Shown: positions 46,765 to 55,843, counted from the first letter of the stretch. The stretch is DNA of 64,000 nucleotides from Moorella sp. Hama-1 (GCF_023734095.1 NZ_AP024620.1:244501-308500), one strand, 5' to 3'. Made by a program: numbers and translations. Notes: generated by a model from the sequence alone, not told the origin.

Positions 46765-47601
46765 GTGGCCCTGAGTCTGGCACTGGAGATTCTCATCATG
46801 GGCTTTTTAACGGGTATCCTGGGGGCCATGGTTGGCATTGGCGGCGGGGTTTTGCTGGTGCCCCTTCTAACCCTGGTATTTCACGTGCCCATACATACAG
46901 CCATTGGCGCCAGTATAGTAGCCGTAATCGCCACTTCCAGCGCCTCGGCCAGTACCTTCCTGGAGAGCCGCCTGACCAATATGCGCCTGGGCATGACCCT
47001 GGAGACGGCCACGGCTACCGGGGGCATCCTGGGGGGCTTAACGGCCGCCCTCCTCAGCCGCCAGGTTTTAAGCGGGATTTTCGCCGTGGCCCTGGTGGGT
47101 ACAGCCTATTCTATGTTCAAAAAGGTAAAGGGAAGGCAGGTAGGGCAGGAAAGGATACTTGATACCGGCCGCCTGGGAGCCACCTTCTATGACGCCCACC
47201 TGCAAAGAGAGGTTAGTTACCGGGTACAAAAGTTACCCTTTGGGTTACTTATTTCCTTCATCGCTGGTAATATCTCCGGGCTTCTGGGCATCGGCGGCGG
47301 CGTCATTAAAGTACCGACGATGGTCCTGGCCATGGGAGTGCCTATGCGGGCGGCGGCGGCTACCAGCAACTTTATGATTGGGGTGACGGCCGTAGCCAGC
47401 GCTTATATCTATTACACCCGGGGTTTCGTCGACCCCCTGATTGCCGCACCGACAGCCATCGGCGTCTTCCTGGGGGCGAGCCTTAGCTCGCACCTGGCGG
47501 GGAGGGTTAACAGTAACTTCCTGGCCAAACTCCTGGCGGTGGTCCTGGTTTTTCTGGCCGTACAGATGGCTTTAATCGCCGCCGGGATCCAGATTCGTTA
47601 G
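46765..47601 (+). CDS. TSUP/TauE-family anion exporter
   Basis: 278 residues from a GTG with GGAG about eight bases upstream. Eight hydrophobic segments and the duplicated glycine motif of the family (GAMVGIGGGVLLVPLL near residue 20 and GLLGIGGGVIKVPTMV near 175). TSUP proteins export sulfite, sulfoacetate and related anions. A DUF1634 protein follows 370 bases later; such pairs are common, and the DUF1634 protein is probably an accessory subunit. Confidence 0.9.
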   Translation: MALSLALEILIMGFLTGILGAMVGIGGGVLLVPLLTLVFHVPIHTAIGASIVAVIATSSASASTFLESRLTNMRLGMTLETATATGGILGGLTAALLSRQVLSGIFAVALVGTAYSMFKKVKGRQVGQERILDTGRLGATFYDAHLQREVSYRVQKLPFGLLISFIAGNISGLLGIGGGVIKVPTMVLAMGVPMRAAAATSNFMIGVTAVASAYIYYTRGFVDPLIAAPTAIGVFLGASLSSHLAGRVNSNFLAKLLAVVLVFLAVQMALIAAGIQIR

Positions 47602-47605
47602 GAAG

Positions 47606-47955
47606 GAGCCCCTCATGGAGTTGACGCCCCCGCAAGGAAAATGATGGATGAGGCAAGGGGCTGACGAGTACAGGCGGAGGGCGACGTGGTTCGAGGCGTA
47701 AGCAAACTCAGCGAAGCCACAGGGAGGCGGCGGTGAACGGGAGGGGGATCGTAACGTAAGTGTAGGAACTAAAAGTTCCAATCCCCGCTGCGGTTATTCA
47801 AAGAGATAAAGTCATGCCACCCCCGCCGCCGGGCAAGGATGAGCGCCAAGTTTATTAGCCAAGAACCACCGGAGCCTGCAGCCTGTACCGCCAGCCTGCA
47901 CTAAAGTGCCTGCCAAAAGCACCATTTTTGCAAGAAGTCTATTTTGGAGGAACCC
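47606..47955 (+). repeat. Interspersed repeat (module A plus partial module B)
   Basis: Module A at 47606-47763 (GGAGCCCCTCATGGAGTTGA, then GACGAGTACAGGCGGAGGGC and TTCGAGGCGTAAGC, AAACTCAGCGAAGCC, GCGGTGAACGGGAGGG). A partial module B is at 47932-47955 (CCATTTTTGCAAGAAGTC then TTTTGGAGG). The end again provides purine-rich sequence just before the next gene. The middle (47764-47930) is not repeated elsewhere in the window and holds no gene. Confidence 0.75.
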
Positions 47956-47969
47956 GCAAAGGAGGTAAA

Positions 47970-48350
47970 TTGTTTTATATGGCCGTAGCTGATAGAGCCC
48001 GGAGGGGCCAGGCAAGGGAATACAACCTAGAACACGTCGTCAGCCGCGTCCTGCTTGCGGGGGTACTGACCAGTGTCGTTTTAATGCTCCTGGGGATGGG
48101 GATCCTGGTACTAAAGCCAGAACTGGCCCAAAGTAGTGTCCTGCCGGTGGGTCAGGTATTAAAGCTGGCCCCTCATTTCCAGCCAATGGCCCTGATTGAT
48201 CTGGGGCTGATAGTTCTCCTCTTGACCCCCCTGGCCCGGGTGATTATCACCGGCCTGGGTTTCGCCCTGGAAAGGGACTGGTTGTTCGCCGCCATCTCCC
48301 TGACAGTAATGGTGATTCTCTTTATCAGCCTGGCCGTCGGTTCGGCTTGA
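47970..48350 (+). CDS. DUF1634 family membrane protein
   Basis: About 126 residues from a TTG at 47970, four bases after AAAGGAGG; ATG 47979 is an alternative. Three membrane helices (VLLAGVLTSVVLMLLGMGILVL, IDLGLIVLLLTPLARVIITG, LFAAISLTVMVILFISLAV) match DUF1634, which is regularly found beside TSUP exporters. The function is assumed to be accessory to the exporter. The TSUP gene and this gene are split by a repeat. Confidence 0.85.
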   Translation: MFYMAVADRARRGQAREYNLEHVVSRVLLAGVLTSVVLMLLGMGILVLKPELAQSSVLPVGQVLKLAPHFQPMALIDLGLIVLLLTPLARVIITGLGFALERDWLFAAISLTVMVILFISLAVGSA

Positions 48351-48431
48351 CAGGCCGGCGGCCGGGGGATATAATTAGATGTGCATATAGCGGGTGTATG
48401 GAGCATCCCGCAGGCCCAGAATAGGGTAGGG

Positions 48432-48507
<76 letters not shown>

Positions 48508-48519
48508 ACAATTTTACAG

Positions 48520-48594
48520 GGGCGCGTAGCTCAGTGGGAGAGCGCTTGACTCACATTCAAGAGGTCGCTGGTTCGAAACCAGCCGTGCCCACCA
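48520..48594 (+). tRNA. tRNA-Val (CAC)
   Basis: Full cloverleaf with encoded CCA, 12 bases after tRNA-Ala and likely on the same transcript. Acceptor GGGCGCG/CGTGCCC with one G-T pair. Anticodon stem CTTGA/TCAAG with loop CTCACAT, anticodon CAC. T arm GCTGGTTCGAAACCAGC. Confidence 0.95.
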
Positions 48595-48692
48595 GGAAAA
48601 CATAGCAGTTCCAAGGGTTTTAGGCGTCATGAATTGTTTCCAGCTGGAAGGAGCAGGAAACGGTTCACATTTAGTTCACCTGCAGTATGCAG

Positions 48693-48726
48693 GGCCGGCA
48701 GTTACGAAATGCCGGCCTTTTTTTTG
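48693..48726 (+). terminator. Terminator after the tRNA pair
   Basis: GGCCGGCA (48693-48700) and TGCCGGCC (48710-48717) with a nine-base loop, followed by nine Ts. Between 48727 and 48998 there is GC-rich sequence with no supported gene. Confidence 0.85.
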
Positions 48727-48998
48727 TCCCCGCCGCCGAAGAGGAAGGAGTTGAGGCGTAAGGCCGGCCTTGACCGGTGGCGGCTTAAAGTAGCCGGTTG
48801 CACAGGTTGCTCGGGTTTATCGACCTGCCCAGGGCCGACCTCCGCCCCGGGAAAGGTTGTGGGCGGGGCATGGTCCGGGCTTTAAATGGGGCAGCAGGTG
48901 GGCCGGGGGGGGGGTAATAAAGCACGCCGGCAGGCGGGCGGGGAAACCCGGGGCAGGGGGACATTCCTGCTGGGCAGGGTGATAAAGGGCGGCGAGCG

Positions 48999-49286
48999 GT
49001 GACCAACGAGAACCTGCTGGAACTGCGACAGTTCCGCCCCAACGAGGCGGTAATCGTGATCATCACCGCCCAGCAGGTTAATATGCTGGAGCTGTTAGAC
49101 CAGGGATCAACGGTGACGCAAACCGAGGATGGGAATAAAGGCGTAGAGGAACTGCTTTTAACAGATGAAGATGGTGCCATCGGTAACGGCGGCCAAGTGG
49201 TAAGGGAATGGAACTTTGATGTTTGGGCAAAAAGTGCCCTTTTTGTTTTTACGAAAAGGATTCGGGGGCTCGCAGCTGCTAAATAA
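48999..49286 (+). CDS. Doubtful ORF of 95 residues
   Basis: GTG start with a moderate GGGCGGCGAG site. The first 60 residues look protein-like (LELRQFRPNEAVIVIITAQQV), but the frame runs through a strong terminator hairpin (GGGCA-AAAAG-TGCCC then a T run, 49225-49250), so the end is suspect. No recognisable family. It may be the remnant of a displaced gene next to the second IS607 element. Confidence 0.35.
   Translation: MTNENLLELRQFRPNEAVIVIITAQQVNMLELLDQGSTVTQTEDGNKGVEELLLTDEDGAIGNGGQVVREWNFDVWAKSALFVFTKRIRGLAAAK
49225..49250 (+). terminator. Terminator hairpin upstream of the second tnpA
   Basis: GGGCA (49225-49229), loop AAAAG, TGCCC (49235-49239), then TTTTTGTTTTT. Strong intrinsic terminator, 50 bases before the tnpA promoter of the second IS element. 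Confidence 0.7.
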
Positions 49287-49300
49287 AACTTAGATATATC

Positions 49301-49329
49301 TTGATATTCTTACTCATATTGTGTAGAAT
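49301..49329 (+). promoter_or_regulatory. tnpA promoter of the second IS607 element, probably leaderless
   Basis: TTGATA at 49301-49306, a 17-base spacer and TAGAAT at 49324-49329. The tnpA start (TTG 49330 or ATG 49336) lies within seven bases of the -10, so the transcript would begin at the start codon. The same arrangement occurs in the first element. Confidence 0.65.
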
Positions 49330-49335
49330 TTGGAC

Positions 49336-49977
49336 ATGAAGGTTTCGATCGGAAAAGTAGCCAAAGAACTGGGAGTGTCGCCAGAGACGTTGCGCCGCTG
49401 GGAAGCGGAAGGGAAGATCCGGGTGGAGCGGACACCGGGCGGGCACCGCCGGTATGACCTGGCCAGCCTTCGCGGATGGTCCCGCAAGGAGCCGGAACCA
49501 AAAGAGCGGATCACGCTCGCCTATGCCCGGGTATCCAGCCACGACCAGAAAGCGGATCTGGAGAGGCAGGTGGAGTTGCTGGAGACCTTTTGCGCCGCGA
49601 ACGGCTGGCGGTTTGAAGTCCTTCGCGATCTGGGTTCCGGGCTCAACTATAACAAACGGGGCCTGCGGGAACTCATCCGCCGGATTTGTTCCGGCGAAGT
49701 GGGCCGGTTGGTGGTCACCCACAAGAACCGCCTGCTTCGGTTCGGGTCGGAGTTGGTCTTTTCCTTGTGCGAGCATTTCGGGACGGAGGTGGTCATCATC
49801 AACGCCTCGGAAGAGGCGACCTTCGAGGAAGAGCTGGTTCAGGACGTGCTGGAGATCATCACGGTGTTTTCGGCCCGGCTGTACGGGAGCCGGAGCCGGA
49901 AGAACCGGGACATCATGAAACGACTGAAGGAGGCGGCCGATGCAATCTGCCCTGAAAATGCGCCTGGAAGTGGATGA
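49336..49977 (+). CDS. tnpA: IS607-type serine recombinase TnpA
   Basis: 213 residues from the ATG at 49336 (a TTG two codons upstream is possible). An N-terminal MerR-like helix-turn-helix (SIGKVAKELGVSPETLRRWEAEG) is followed by the serine recombinase domain with catalytic serine in LAYARVSSHDQKADLERQ and the LVVTHKNRLLRFG and DVLEIITVFSARLYGSRSR helices. Intact, unlike the copy at 23111. It overlaps tnpB by 38 bases. Confidence 0.93.
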   Translation: MKVSIGKVAKELGVSPETLRRWEAEGKIRVERTPGGHRRYDLASLRGWSRKEPEPKERITLAYARVSSHDQKADLERQVELLETFCAANGWRFEVLRDLGSGLNYNKRGLRELIRRICSGEVGRLVVTHKNRLLRFGSELVFSLCEHFGTEVVIINASEEATFEEELVQDVLEIITVFSARLYGSRSRKNRDIMKRLKEAADAICPENAPGSG

Positions 49978-51340
49978 ACACACCGCAGCGGTGCTGGACG
50001 GCCAGTCGCGGATCGCCAACTGGCTGTACAACCGCCTGCTGGAGGAAGCGAACGAATTGCGCCGGCGGTTCCGGGAAACCCAAGACCCGGAAGCGGCCAA
50101 GGTGCTGTACACGGAGCGGGGCTTGCGGAACCGGATTCCGGCGCTCAAACAGGAGCACCCGTTCCTGCGGACGGTTCATTCGTCAGTGTTGAAAAACGCG
50201 GCCCTGCGGCTCAGCAGTGCGATCCGGGAATACCAGAAGGGCCGCCACGGCAGGCGGGCGAAGCGGGCGGGCTGGCCGAAGTTCCGGTCGTGGAAGCGGA
50301 AGTGGTTCTCGTTGCACTACGACGAGCCGTGGAAGGGATTCCGGTTGGATGGCCCAACCTTGGTCCTGTCCCTGGGGATGGCGCTGAATGAAGCGACGGG
50401 CAAACGGAAGCAAGTTCATGTGTCCACCCGGCTGGCGGAACCGTTGCCCGATTGGTTCGAGCCGGGGATGGTTCGTCAGCTTCGGATCGTGAAGGAAGGG
50501 AAGCTGTTTTACGCGGTCTTCACGGTCAGGCGGCCTGTGCCGGCCCAGCGATCTGTAAAGCGGGTCATCACGATTGACCCGAACCACAAGAACCTGGGCT
50601 ACGGAGTGGGGACCGACGGGGTGGCGACGGAGATCTTCAACCCCTGGTTTCTCAAGATTCTGGACCGGCGGATCGACGAAGTGAAGTCGTTGCGTGACCG
50701 ATGCCAGAGGAACTCCGTTCGGGTGGTGAGGGAAGACGGGTCGGAGGCGTGGCTGCCGTCCCGGCGGTGGCGGAAGCTGAATGAGCGGCTGGACGAGTTG
50801 TGGCGGGTGCGCCGAGAGCAGACGAAGGTGTACCTGCGCACGGTGGCCAACCGGCTGTACCGGGAATATGACGCGGTGTTCGTGGGGGACTATACGCCGC
50901 ACGGCGGGGGAATCAGCCGGGGAATGCGCCGGGCGATGAACAACCAGTCGCTCATTGGGCGGTTCAAGGAAACCCTGGCGTGGGTGGCGACCCGATCCGG
51001 GAAAGTGTACGGTGAGTGGGACGAAGACGGGTCCACCCGGACCTGCCATGCCTGCCACTACAAAGTGCCTGGCGGGATTCCTCCGGAGGTTCGGGAGTGG
51101 ACCTGTCCGGAGTGCGGGACGCACCACATCCGGGACGAGAATTCGTCGATCAACGGACTGGAACAAGTGCTGAAAAACTTGGAGGTGCCTGGCTCGGGCC
51201 GTCTGGGAGACAAGATTGTCGTGAGGACCAGGCGGGCTTGGCGGTTCGACGGTCTAGGGATCCAAGAGATTCCGGGGGCCGTCGGCGGGCGGGTGAGGGA
51301 TCATGCCGCCGGCCGCCAAGAAATCAAATGCGGAGCATGA
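49940..51340 (+). CDS. tnpB: TnpB RNA-guided nuclease family protein
   Basis: 466 residues; AAGGAGG inside tnpA lies six bases before the ATG. RuvC motif I is VITIDPNHKNLG with Asp213; motif II reads AVFVGDYTPHG, with Asp317 where most TnpB proteins have Glu; motif III is HIRDENSSING with Asp399. Two CxxC zinc pairs are present (Cys369/Cys372 and Cys389/Cys392). These features fit a catalytically competent TnpB that cleaves DNA under a guide RNA from the element's right end. The 3' part of the gene is GC-rich and self-complementary, as expected if it overlaps the guide RNA. Confidence 0.9.
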   Translation: MQSALKMRLEVDEHTAAVLDGQSRIANWLYNRLLEEANELRRRFRETQDPEAAKVLYTERGLRNRIPALKQEHPFLRTVHSSVLKNAALRLSSAIREYQKGRHGRRAKRAGWPKFRSWKRKWFSLHYDEPWKGFRLDGPTLVLSLGMALNEATGKRKQVHVSTRLAEPLPDWFEPGMVRQLRIVKEGKLFYAVFTVRRPVPAQRSVKRVITIDPNHKNLGYGVGTDGVATEIFNPWFLKILDRRIDEVKSLRDRCQRNSVRVVREDGSEAWLPSRRWRKLNERLDELWRVRREQTKVYLRTVANRLYREYDAVFVGDYTPHGGGISRGMRRAMNNQSLIGRFKETLAWVATRSGKVYGEWDEDGSTRTCHACHYKVPGGIPPEVREWTCPECGTHHIRDENSSINGLEQVLKNLEVPGSGRLGDKIVVRTRRAWRFDGLGIQEIPGAVGGRVRDHAAGRQEIKCGA

Positions 51341-51678
51341 CAGCTCCAAACCCAAATTCTGCACAAAGTGAGATTTGTGTAGGTTTGGGAGAGCGGCCGC
51401 TTATAGAATTTATTAGCAGCAGAACCATAAACAACATACATACTTAATACTACAGCGAAAATTTCTGCCAGCGGCGTTAAAAAACATAAGAGGACTCACT
51501 AGAAAAAGGAGTTATGCCCTTATATCGGAGCCTCCTAATTGCTAGGGAAAGGAAGCAAATTACGCTGTAGTGCTAATTGTTTTTTAACTAACTCGGTCGC
51601 ACCTGGAAGGCACAACCTATCACGAAATAGGGTTATGCTCGTACTAATCCCCGAAAAGGAGAGATTTTTCAAGGGAAT
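51341..51678. other. Intergenic region after the second IS607 element
   Basis: 338 bases of lower GC than its surroundings. No repeat module and no supported gene; an 18-codon frame at about 51513-51569 has a good AAAGGAG site but nothing else in its favour. The right end of the IS element and the promoter of the ADP-ribosylglycohydrolase gene should lie here, but I cannot place either. Confidence 0.5.
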
Positions 51679-52614
51679 ATGATAGAGCCTACTCATCGCT
51701 ATCGCGGTAGCCTGCTGGGCCTGGCGGTGGGGGACGCCCTGGGGACCACCCTGGAGTTCCGGCCACCCGAGTCTTTCGATCCCATCACCGGCATGGCCGG
51801 CGGCGGGCCATTCAACCTGCAGCCGGGCCAGTGGACCGATGACACCGCGATGGCCCTGTGCCTGGCGGAGAGCCTGGTGGAGCGCCGGGGCTTCGACCCC
51901 GTCGACCAGATGGAAAGGTACCTGCGCTGGTATCGGGAAGGCTACCTGAGCAGCACCGGGCACTGCTTCGACATCGGCAACACCGTCCGGGCGGCCCTGG
52001 AGCGCTTTGAGCGCACCCGGGGACCTTACTGCGGGTCGACAAATCCCTTTACCGCCGGCAACGGCTCCCTCATGCGGCTGGCGCCGGTGCCGCTGTTCTA
52101 CGCCCGGAAGCCGTGGGAAGCAGTCGCGAAGGCCGGGGAAAGCTCCCGCACTACCCACGGCGCTAAAGAGGCCGTCGACGCCTGCCGCTATCTCGCCGCC
52201 CTCATCCTGGGGGCCGTAGACGGCGCCGCTAAAGAGGAACTCCTGTCCGATCACTATGAGCCGACGCCCGGGCTGTGGCGGGAGGCTCCCCTGGCGCCGA
52301 AGATCGCCGCGGTGGCCTCAGGCTCCTTCAAAAGGCGCAACCCGCCCGAAGTCCGGGGCACGGGCTACGTGGTCGACTGCCTGGAGGCCGCCCTGTGGGC
52401 CTTCTACCACAGTTCTTCCTTCCGGGAAGGGGCGCTCCTGGCCGTGAACCTGGGCAACGACGCCGACACCACCGGCGCCGTCTACGGCCAGCTCGCCGGG
52501 GCCTACTACGGCGAGGACGGCATACCGGGAGAGTGGCGGGAGAAGATCGCCGTGCGGGAATTCATCGAAACGCTGGCGGAGAAGATATTTGCCCTTGCCC
52601 GGCAATACGGCTGA
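51679..52614 (+). CDS. ADP-ribosylglycohydrolase family protein
   Basis: 311 residues. Metal-binding motifs of the ARH/DraG family: [15 protein letters not shown] near residue 15, [18 protein letters not shown] near 49, and [21 protein letters not shown] near 255. Such enzymes remove ADP-ribose from protein side chains or nucleic acids. The gene is unusually GC-rich compared with the following low-GC genes. It heads a defence-like stretch, where ADP-ribosylation reversal could act as immunity, but no ADP-ribosyltransferase is nearby; a housekeeping role is also possible. Confidence 0.88.
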   Translation: MIEPTHRYRGSLLGLAVGDALGTTLEFRPPESFDPITGMAGGGPFNLQPGQWTDDTAMALCLAESLVERRGFDPVDQMERYLRWYREGYLSSTGHCFDIGNTVRAALERFERTRGPYCGSTNPFTAGNGSLMRLAPVPLFYARKPWEAVAKAGESSRTTHGAKEAVDACRYLAALILGAVDGAAKEELLSDHYEPTPGLWREAPLAPKIAAVASGSFKRRNPPEVRGTGYVVDCLEAALWAFYHSSSFREGALLAVNLGNDADTTGAVYGQLAGAYYGEDGIPGEWREKIAVREFIETLAEKIFALARQYG

Positions 52615-52650
52615 TACTAGGCCATAACTCACGATAATAGAGGAGAAAAA

Positions 52651-53193
52651 ATGAACGCCTTTGAGGATATTGTCGCTTATTATTTTGAAGAGGAAGGTTA
52701 CTGGGTCAGGCAGTCGGTTAAAGTAAATATCTCCAAAGAAGATAAAAAAATTCTTGGCCTGCCTTCCATGCCACGGCCGGAGATAGACCTGGTCGCATTG
52801 AAGGTAAAAGAAAACACCCTCTTACTGGTCGAAGCCAAATCCTATCTCGATTCACCGGGAGTCCGCTTTGACGATGTAACCGGGGAAAACCCGGACGCCG
52901 CTAAACGCTACCGGCTGTTTACAAATCCTCGCTTCAGAGAAATAGTGACCAAAAAATTGCAGGAAGATTATCTGGAGCAGGGACTGATAAACGCCGGCAC
53001 CAGGATAAACTATGCCCTGGCCGCCGGCAATGTTTATGCCAATGACGAAGCCAGAATCCAAGACTACTTTCAAAAAAACGGCTGGCTATTCGTTTCGCCA
53101 CAACAGATAAAAGAAAAAATAAAAAAACTGGCCGCTAAAGGCTGGGAAGACAGCCTGATTACCATAACTGCAAAATTGATCTTAAAAAATTAA
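52651..53193 (+). CDS. PD-(D/E)XK nuclease-like protein
   Basis: 180 residues, with a GGAG site before the ATG. The core is PEIDLVALKVKE then LLLVEAKSYL, giving Asp46, Glu61 and Lys63, the D-ExK catalytic triad of restriction-type nucleases, after an N-terminal helix with Glu (FEDIVAYYFEEEGYW). No helicase or DNA-binding domain is attached. It follows the ADP-ribosylglycohydrolase by 36 bases and precedes the DUF262 gene by 265 bases. Likely a stand-alone defence nuclease or a regulator of a neighbour; the specificity is unknown. Confidence 0.72.
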   Translation: MNAFEDIVAYYFEEEGYWVRQSVKVNISKEDKKILGLPSMPRPEIDLVALKVKENTLLLVEAKSYLDSPGVRFDDVTGENPDAAKRYRLFTNPRFREIVTKKLQEDYLEQGLINAGTRINYALAAGNVYANDEARIQDYFQKNGWLFVSPQQIKEKIKKLAAKGWEDSLITITAKLILKN

Positions 53194-53458
53194 CAGGAAA
53201 ACAGCCGCACCTACTTTACATTTCCCGGCCATACCTGGCAGGCAGGGACGGTTTAATAGCAAGCAACCTTCTAATTTTTCATGATCAGGGTGAATCCTCT
53301 CCCTGGCGGCCGAAGCTAAAATAACCTGCCCGCCTTTGATTTGACAGCCAGCTGACGATGACAGAGGATAGTATCGTTTTGGCAGCAGGGTCATTAGAAT
53401 GGGAGAGACTCCTGGGTGTTAGAAAAACATTTAAAAACTTAATAAGGAGCTGTTACAT

Positions 53459-55186
53459 ATGGCCTTCCAAACCGCGATTACGGTGGTAGAGGCGGTAAAA
53501 AGAATAATTGACCGTAGCTACCTCCTGCCGGCCATTCAAAGGGAATTTGTTTGGAGTGAAGAGCAGATTGAGCGCCTTTTTGATTCCATCATGCGAGGTT
53601 ACCCCATTGGCTCCTTTCTCTTCTGGAAGGTTTCGCGCGAGAACCTCAAAAACTACCAGTTTTACGAGTTCATTAAAGACTACCACCAGATGAAGTCCCA
53701 CAACCAGAAGGCCACCCTTATGGGTGATGAAAATATCACCGCTATCCTGGATGGGCAGCAGCGGTTAACCGCTTTGTACATTGGCCTCAAAGGCAGCTAT
53801 GCTTCTAAGGTGCCTTATATGCACTGGGACAACCCCCAGGCATTCCCACAGAAGAAACTGTATCTAAATCTGTTGGATGAACCGGGCGAAGACGAGGAAA
53901 TGCTCTACCAATTCAAGTTCCTCACCGATGAAAAAGCACAGGAAAGAAACGAACACAGCTACTGGTTCCCCGTGGGCAAAATCTTAGATTTTAATCCAGA
54001 CAATCCCTTTGAACTGCACGAGTATCTTACGGAGAACAACCTGACCTCCAAATATGCGGGAAAGTGTTTGTTCCGGCTCAGTGAGGTGATTAACAAAAAC
54101 GCCATTATCAGCTACTATCTGGAGGAAGGCCAGGAGCTCGACCGGGTGCTTAACATCTTTATCCGAGTTAACAGCGGCGGCACCCTGCTCAGCTACTCCG
54201 ACCTTTTACTGTCAATTGCTACGGCCCAGTGGGAGAACCGCGATGCCCGGGAGGAGATCACCAGTTTGGTGGATGAGATTAACCGCCTGGGTAGCGGCTT
54301 CACTTTTGATAAAGACTTTGTGCTCAAAACCTGTCTGGTCTTGTGTGACAAGGATATCAAGTTCAAAGTGGATAACTTTAACTCCCGGAATATGCTAGAT
54401 ATCGAGAACCAGTGGGATAAGATCAGGGAGATCATCCTGGCCACGGTGGAGCTGGTGTCCGGCTTTGGCTTCAATTACCAGACCCTCACCTCCCATAATG
54501 CCATCATCCCTATTTGCTATTATCTTTTCCAACGAGGTAAGGCCCGCGATGTTTTGGCTTTGCCCAGGTATGCCGGCGAGCGGGAAACTATGCGCAAGTG
54601 GCTGCATCTGGTGCTTTTGAAGCAGACCTTCGGCGGCCAATCCGATGAGATACTGCGGATCATTCGGGAAGTAATCAGGGATCATCATACTATTTTCCCG
54701 GCAGACGAGATAAAGGCGCGGCTCAAGAGAATGGTAAAAACCCTGGAGTTGACCGAAGAAGAAATCGACAATCTACTGGAAAACCAATATGGTAAAAAGT
54801 ATACTTTTTCGGTGCTGGCCTTATTGTATCCCAGCCTGAATTACCGCTACAGCTTCCATCAGGACCACATTCATCCCCGCAGCCTCTGTTCCAGCCGCGA
54901 TAAACTGAGAAGGGCCGGGATACCCGATAACGATATAGATTTCATCCTGCAGAACTACAATAAAATACCCAACCTGCAGCTTTTAGAAGGGGCTGAGAAC
55001 ATTAGTAAAAAAGACCGGCCCTTTGTGGATTGGCTGGATGAGACTTACCCGGATGCAGTTGCCCGGGAACAGTTTAAAGAGAGGCATTTCCTGACCGGTT
55101 TAGACCTTTCCTTGAATAATTTTAGTAGTTTTTACGAAAACCGTAAAAAGGCCCTCAAGAATGCCTTGAAGCAGACAGTGTTATAG
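53459..55186 (+). CDS. DUF262 / HNH protein (GmrSD-like)
   Basis: 575 residues. The N-terminal DUF262 (ParB-like nucleotidase) domain has YLLPAIQREFVWSEEQIERLFDS and ITAILDGQQRLTALYIGLK, with Asp98-Gln-Gln-Arg102. The C-terminal part has an HNH-like motif DHIHPRS at 469-475 and IPNLQLLEGAENISKK. This layout is that of GmrSD/type IV-like restriction proteins and related phage-defence factors that act on modified DNA. AAGGAGC precedes the ATG. Terminated by a hairpin downstream. Confidence 0.85.
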   Translation: MAFQTAITVVEAVKRIIDRSYLLPAIQREFVWSEEQIERLFDSIMRGYPIGSFLFWKVSRENLKNYQFYEFIKDYHQMKSHNQKATLMGDENITAILDGQQRLTALYIGLKGSYASKVPYMHWDNPQAFPQKKLYLNLLDEPGEDEEMLYQFKFLTDEKAQERNEHSYWFPVGKILDFNPDNPFELHEYLTENNLTSKYAGKCLFRLSEVINKNAIISYYLEEGQELDRVLNIFIRVNSGGTLLSYSDLLLSIATAQWENRDAREEITSLVDEINRLGSGFTFDKDFVLKTCLVLCDKDIKFKVDNFNSRNMLDIENQWDKIREIILATVELVSGFGFNYQTLTSHNAIIPICYYLFQRGKARDVLALPRYAGERETMRKWLHLVLLKQTFGGQSDEILRIIREVIRDHHTIFPADEIKARLKRMVKTLELTEEEIDNLLENQYGKKYTFSVLALLYPSLNYRYSFHQDHIHPRSLCSSRDKLRRAGIPDNDIDFILQNYNKIPNLQLLEGAENISKKDRPFVDWLDETYPDAVAREQFKERHFLTGLDLSLNNFSSFYENRKKALKNALKQTVL

Positions 55187-55281
55187 GCTGATTGAAATCC
55201 TTCCCTTGTCCCAGCGGGGACGGGGGAAATCTAATTCCAACCCCCCTTGACATCCCCCCGCTTTATGGTTACGCTGAGACC

Positions 55282-55320
55282 AAAGACCGGCTGAGGTTGA
55301 TTAACCTGGCCGGTCTTTTA
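55282..55320 (+). terminator. Hairpin terminator
   Basis: AAAGACCGGC and GCCGGTCTTT (around 55282-55291 and 55309-55318) pair, enclosing a smaller AGGTT-GATT-AACCT stem, followed by TTAC then T-rich sequence. It separates the DUF262 gene from the DUF1659 gene. Confidence 0.75.
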
Positions 55321-55385
55321 CATTTTTCAGGCGGGGCGTCCTTCAGCCGGTCTAGCCCCGCCGTAATCAAAGGAGGAGAGCATTT

Positions 55386-55607
55386 ATGCCCGTCGTCAAC
55401 ACCCCGGTGGGGTCGTCCTTCCAGCTCCGGGTGCAGATGGGGACCGACGCCAACGGCCAACTCCTGTACCGGACCCGCGCCTACAGCCGGGTCAAGCCCG
55501 AGGCCGCCTACCAGAACGTCTACGACGTGGCCCAGGCCATTGGCGGCCTCCAGGTCCATCCGGTGAAAGCAGGAATTAATTACGGGCAGACCAACCCCTG
55601 GCTCTGA
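55386..55607 (+). CDS. DUF1659 protein
   Basis: 73 residues, strong AAAGGAGGAG before the ATG. SSFQLRVQMGTDANGQLLYRTRAYS and QNVYDVAQAIGGLQ are typical of DUF1659, a small family of unknown function in spore-forming Firmicutes, usually paired with a DUF2922 gene. Here the partner position holds a 42-residue ORF instead. Confidence 0.85.
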   Translation: MPVVNTPVGSSFQLRVQMGTDANGQLLYRTRAYSRVKPEAAYQNVYDVAQAIGGLQVHPVKAGINYGQTNPWL

Positions 55608-55645
55608 TGGGCTGGGGAGGTGCAGCACAACAGGAGGTGAATCAA

Positions 55646-55774
55646 ATGCCCTCAAAGCGCCTGTTGATTGGGTGGATTGATCAGGTAACCTTGGAAATAA
55701 GCAGGGAAATCTGGAATGGTGGCGAATTAAAACGATGGAAGATTATAAACGGTAGAGTATTTAGGCCCGGCTAA
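55646..55774 (+). CDS. Small 42-residue protein downstream of DUF1659
   Basis: CAGGAGGTGA lies just before the ATG, so translation is well supported. The product is basic and tryptophan-rich (RLLIGWIDQVTLEISREIW, then LKRWKIINGRVFRPG). It starts 38 bases after the DUF1659 stop and is probably co-transcribed. I do not recognise the family; the place would normally be held by a DUF2922-type gene. Confidence 0.6.
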   Translation: MPSKRLLIGWIDQVTLEISREIWNGGELKRWKIINGRVFRPG

Positions 55775-55816
55775 TTACAGTCACCAGCAGCGGACACCAA
55801 AAGGGAGGAACTAAAA

Positions 55817-55843
55817 ATGAGGGCAAATCTTGTTTGGGGGTGA
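55817..55843 (+). CDS. Eight-codon leader ORF before the second PD-(D/E)XK gene
   Basis: GGGAGGA lies before ATG 55817, and the frame MRANLVWG stops at TGA inside TTTGGGGGTGA, which then serves as the Shine-Dalgarno for the GTG start at 55850. This arrangement suggests translational coupling or regulation by a short leader peptide. Translation is not proven. Confidence 0.35.
   Translation: MRANLVWG

Noticed and set aside
48785-49180. 131-residue minus-strand ORF
   Set aside because: Low-complexity Ser/Pro/Arg content typical of an antisense frame in GC-rich DNA; the opposite frame is more protein-like.
53182-53394. 70-residue minus-strand ORF between the first PD-(D/E)XK gene and the DUF262 gene
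   Set aside because: Overlaps the end of the nuclease gene, lacks a clear ribosome-binding site, and has no recognisable motif.
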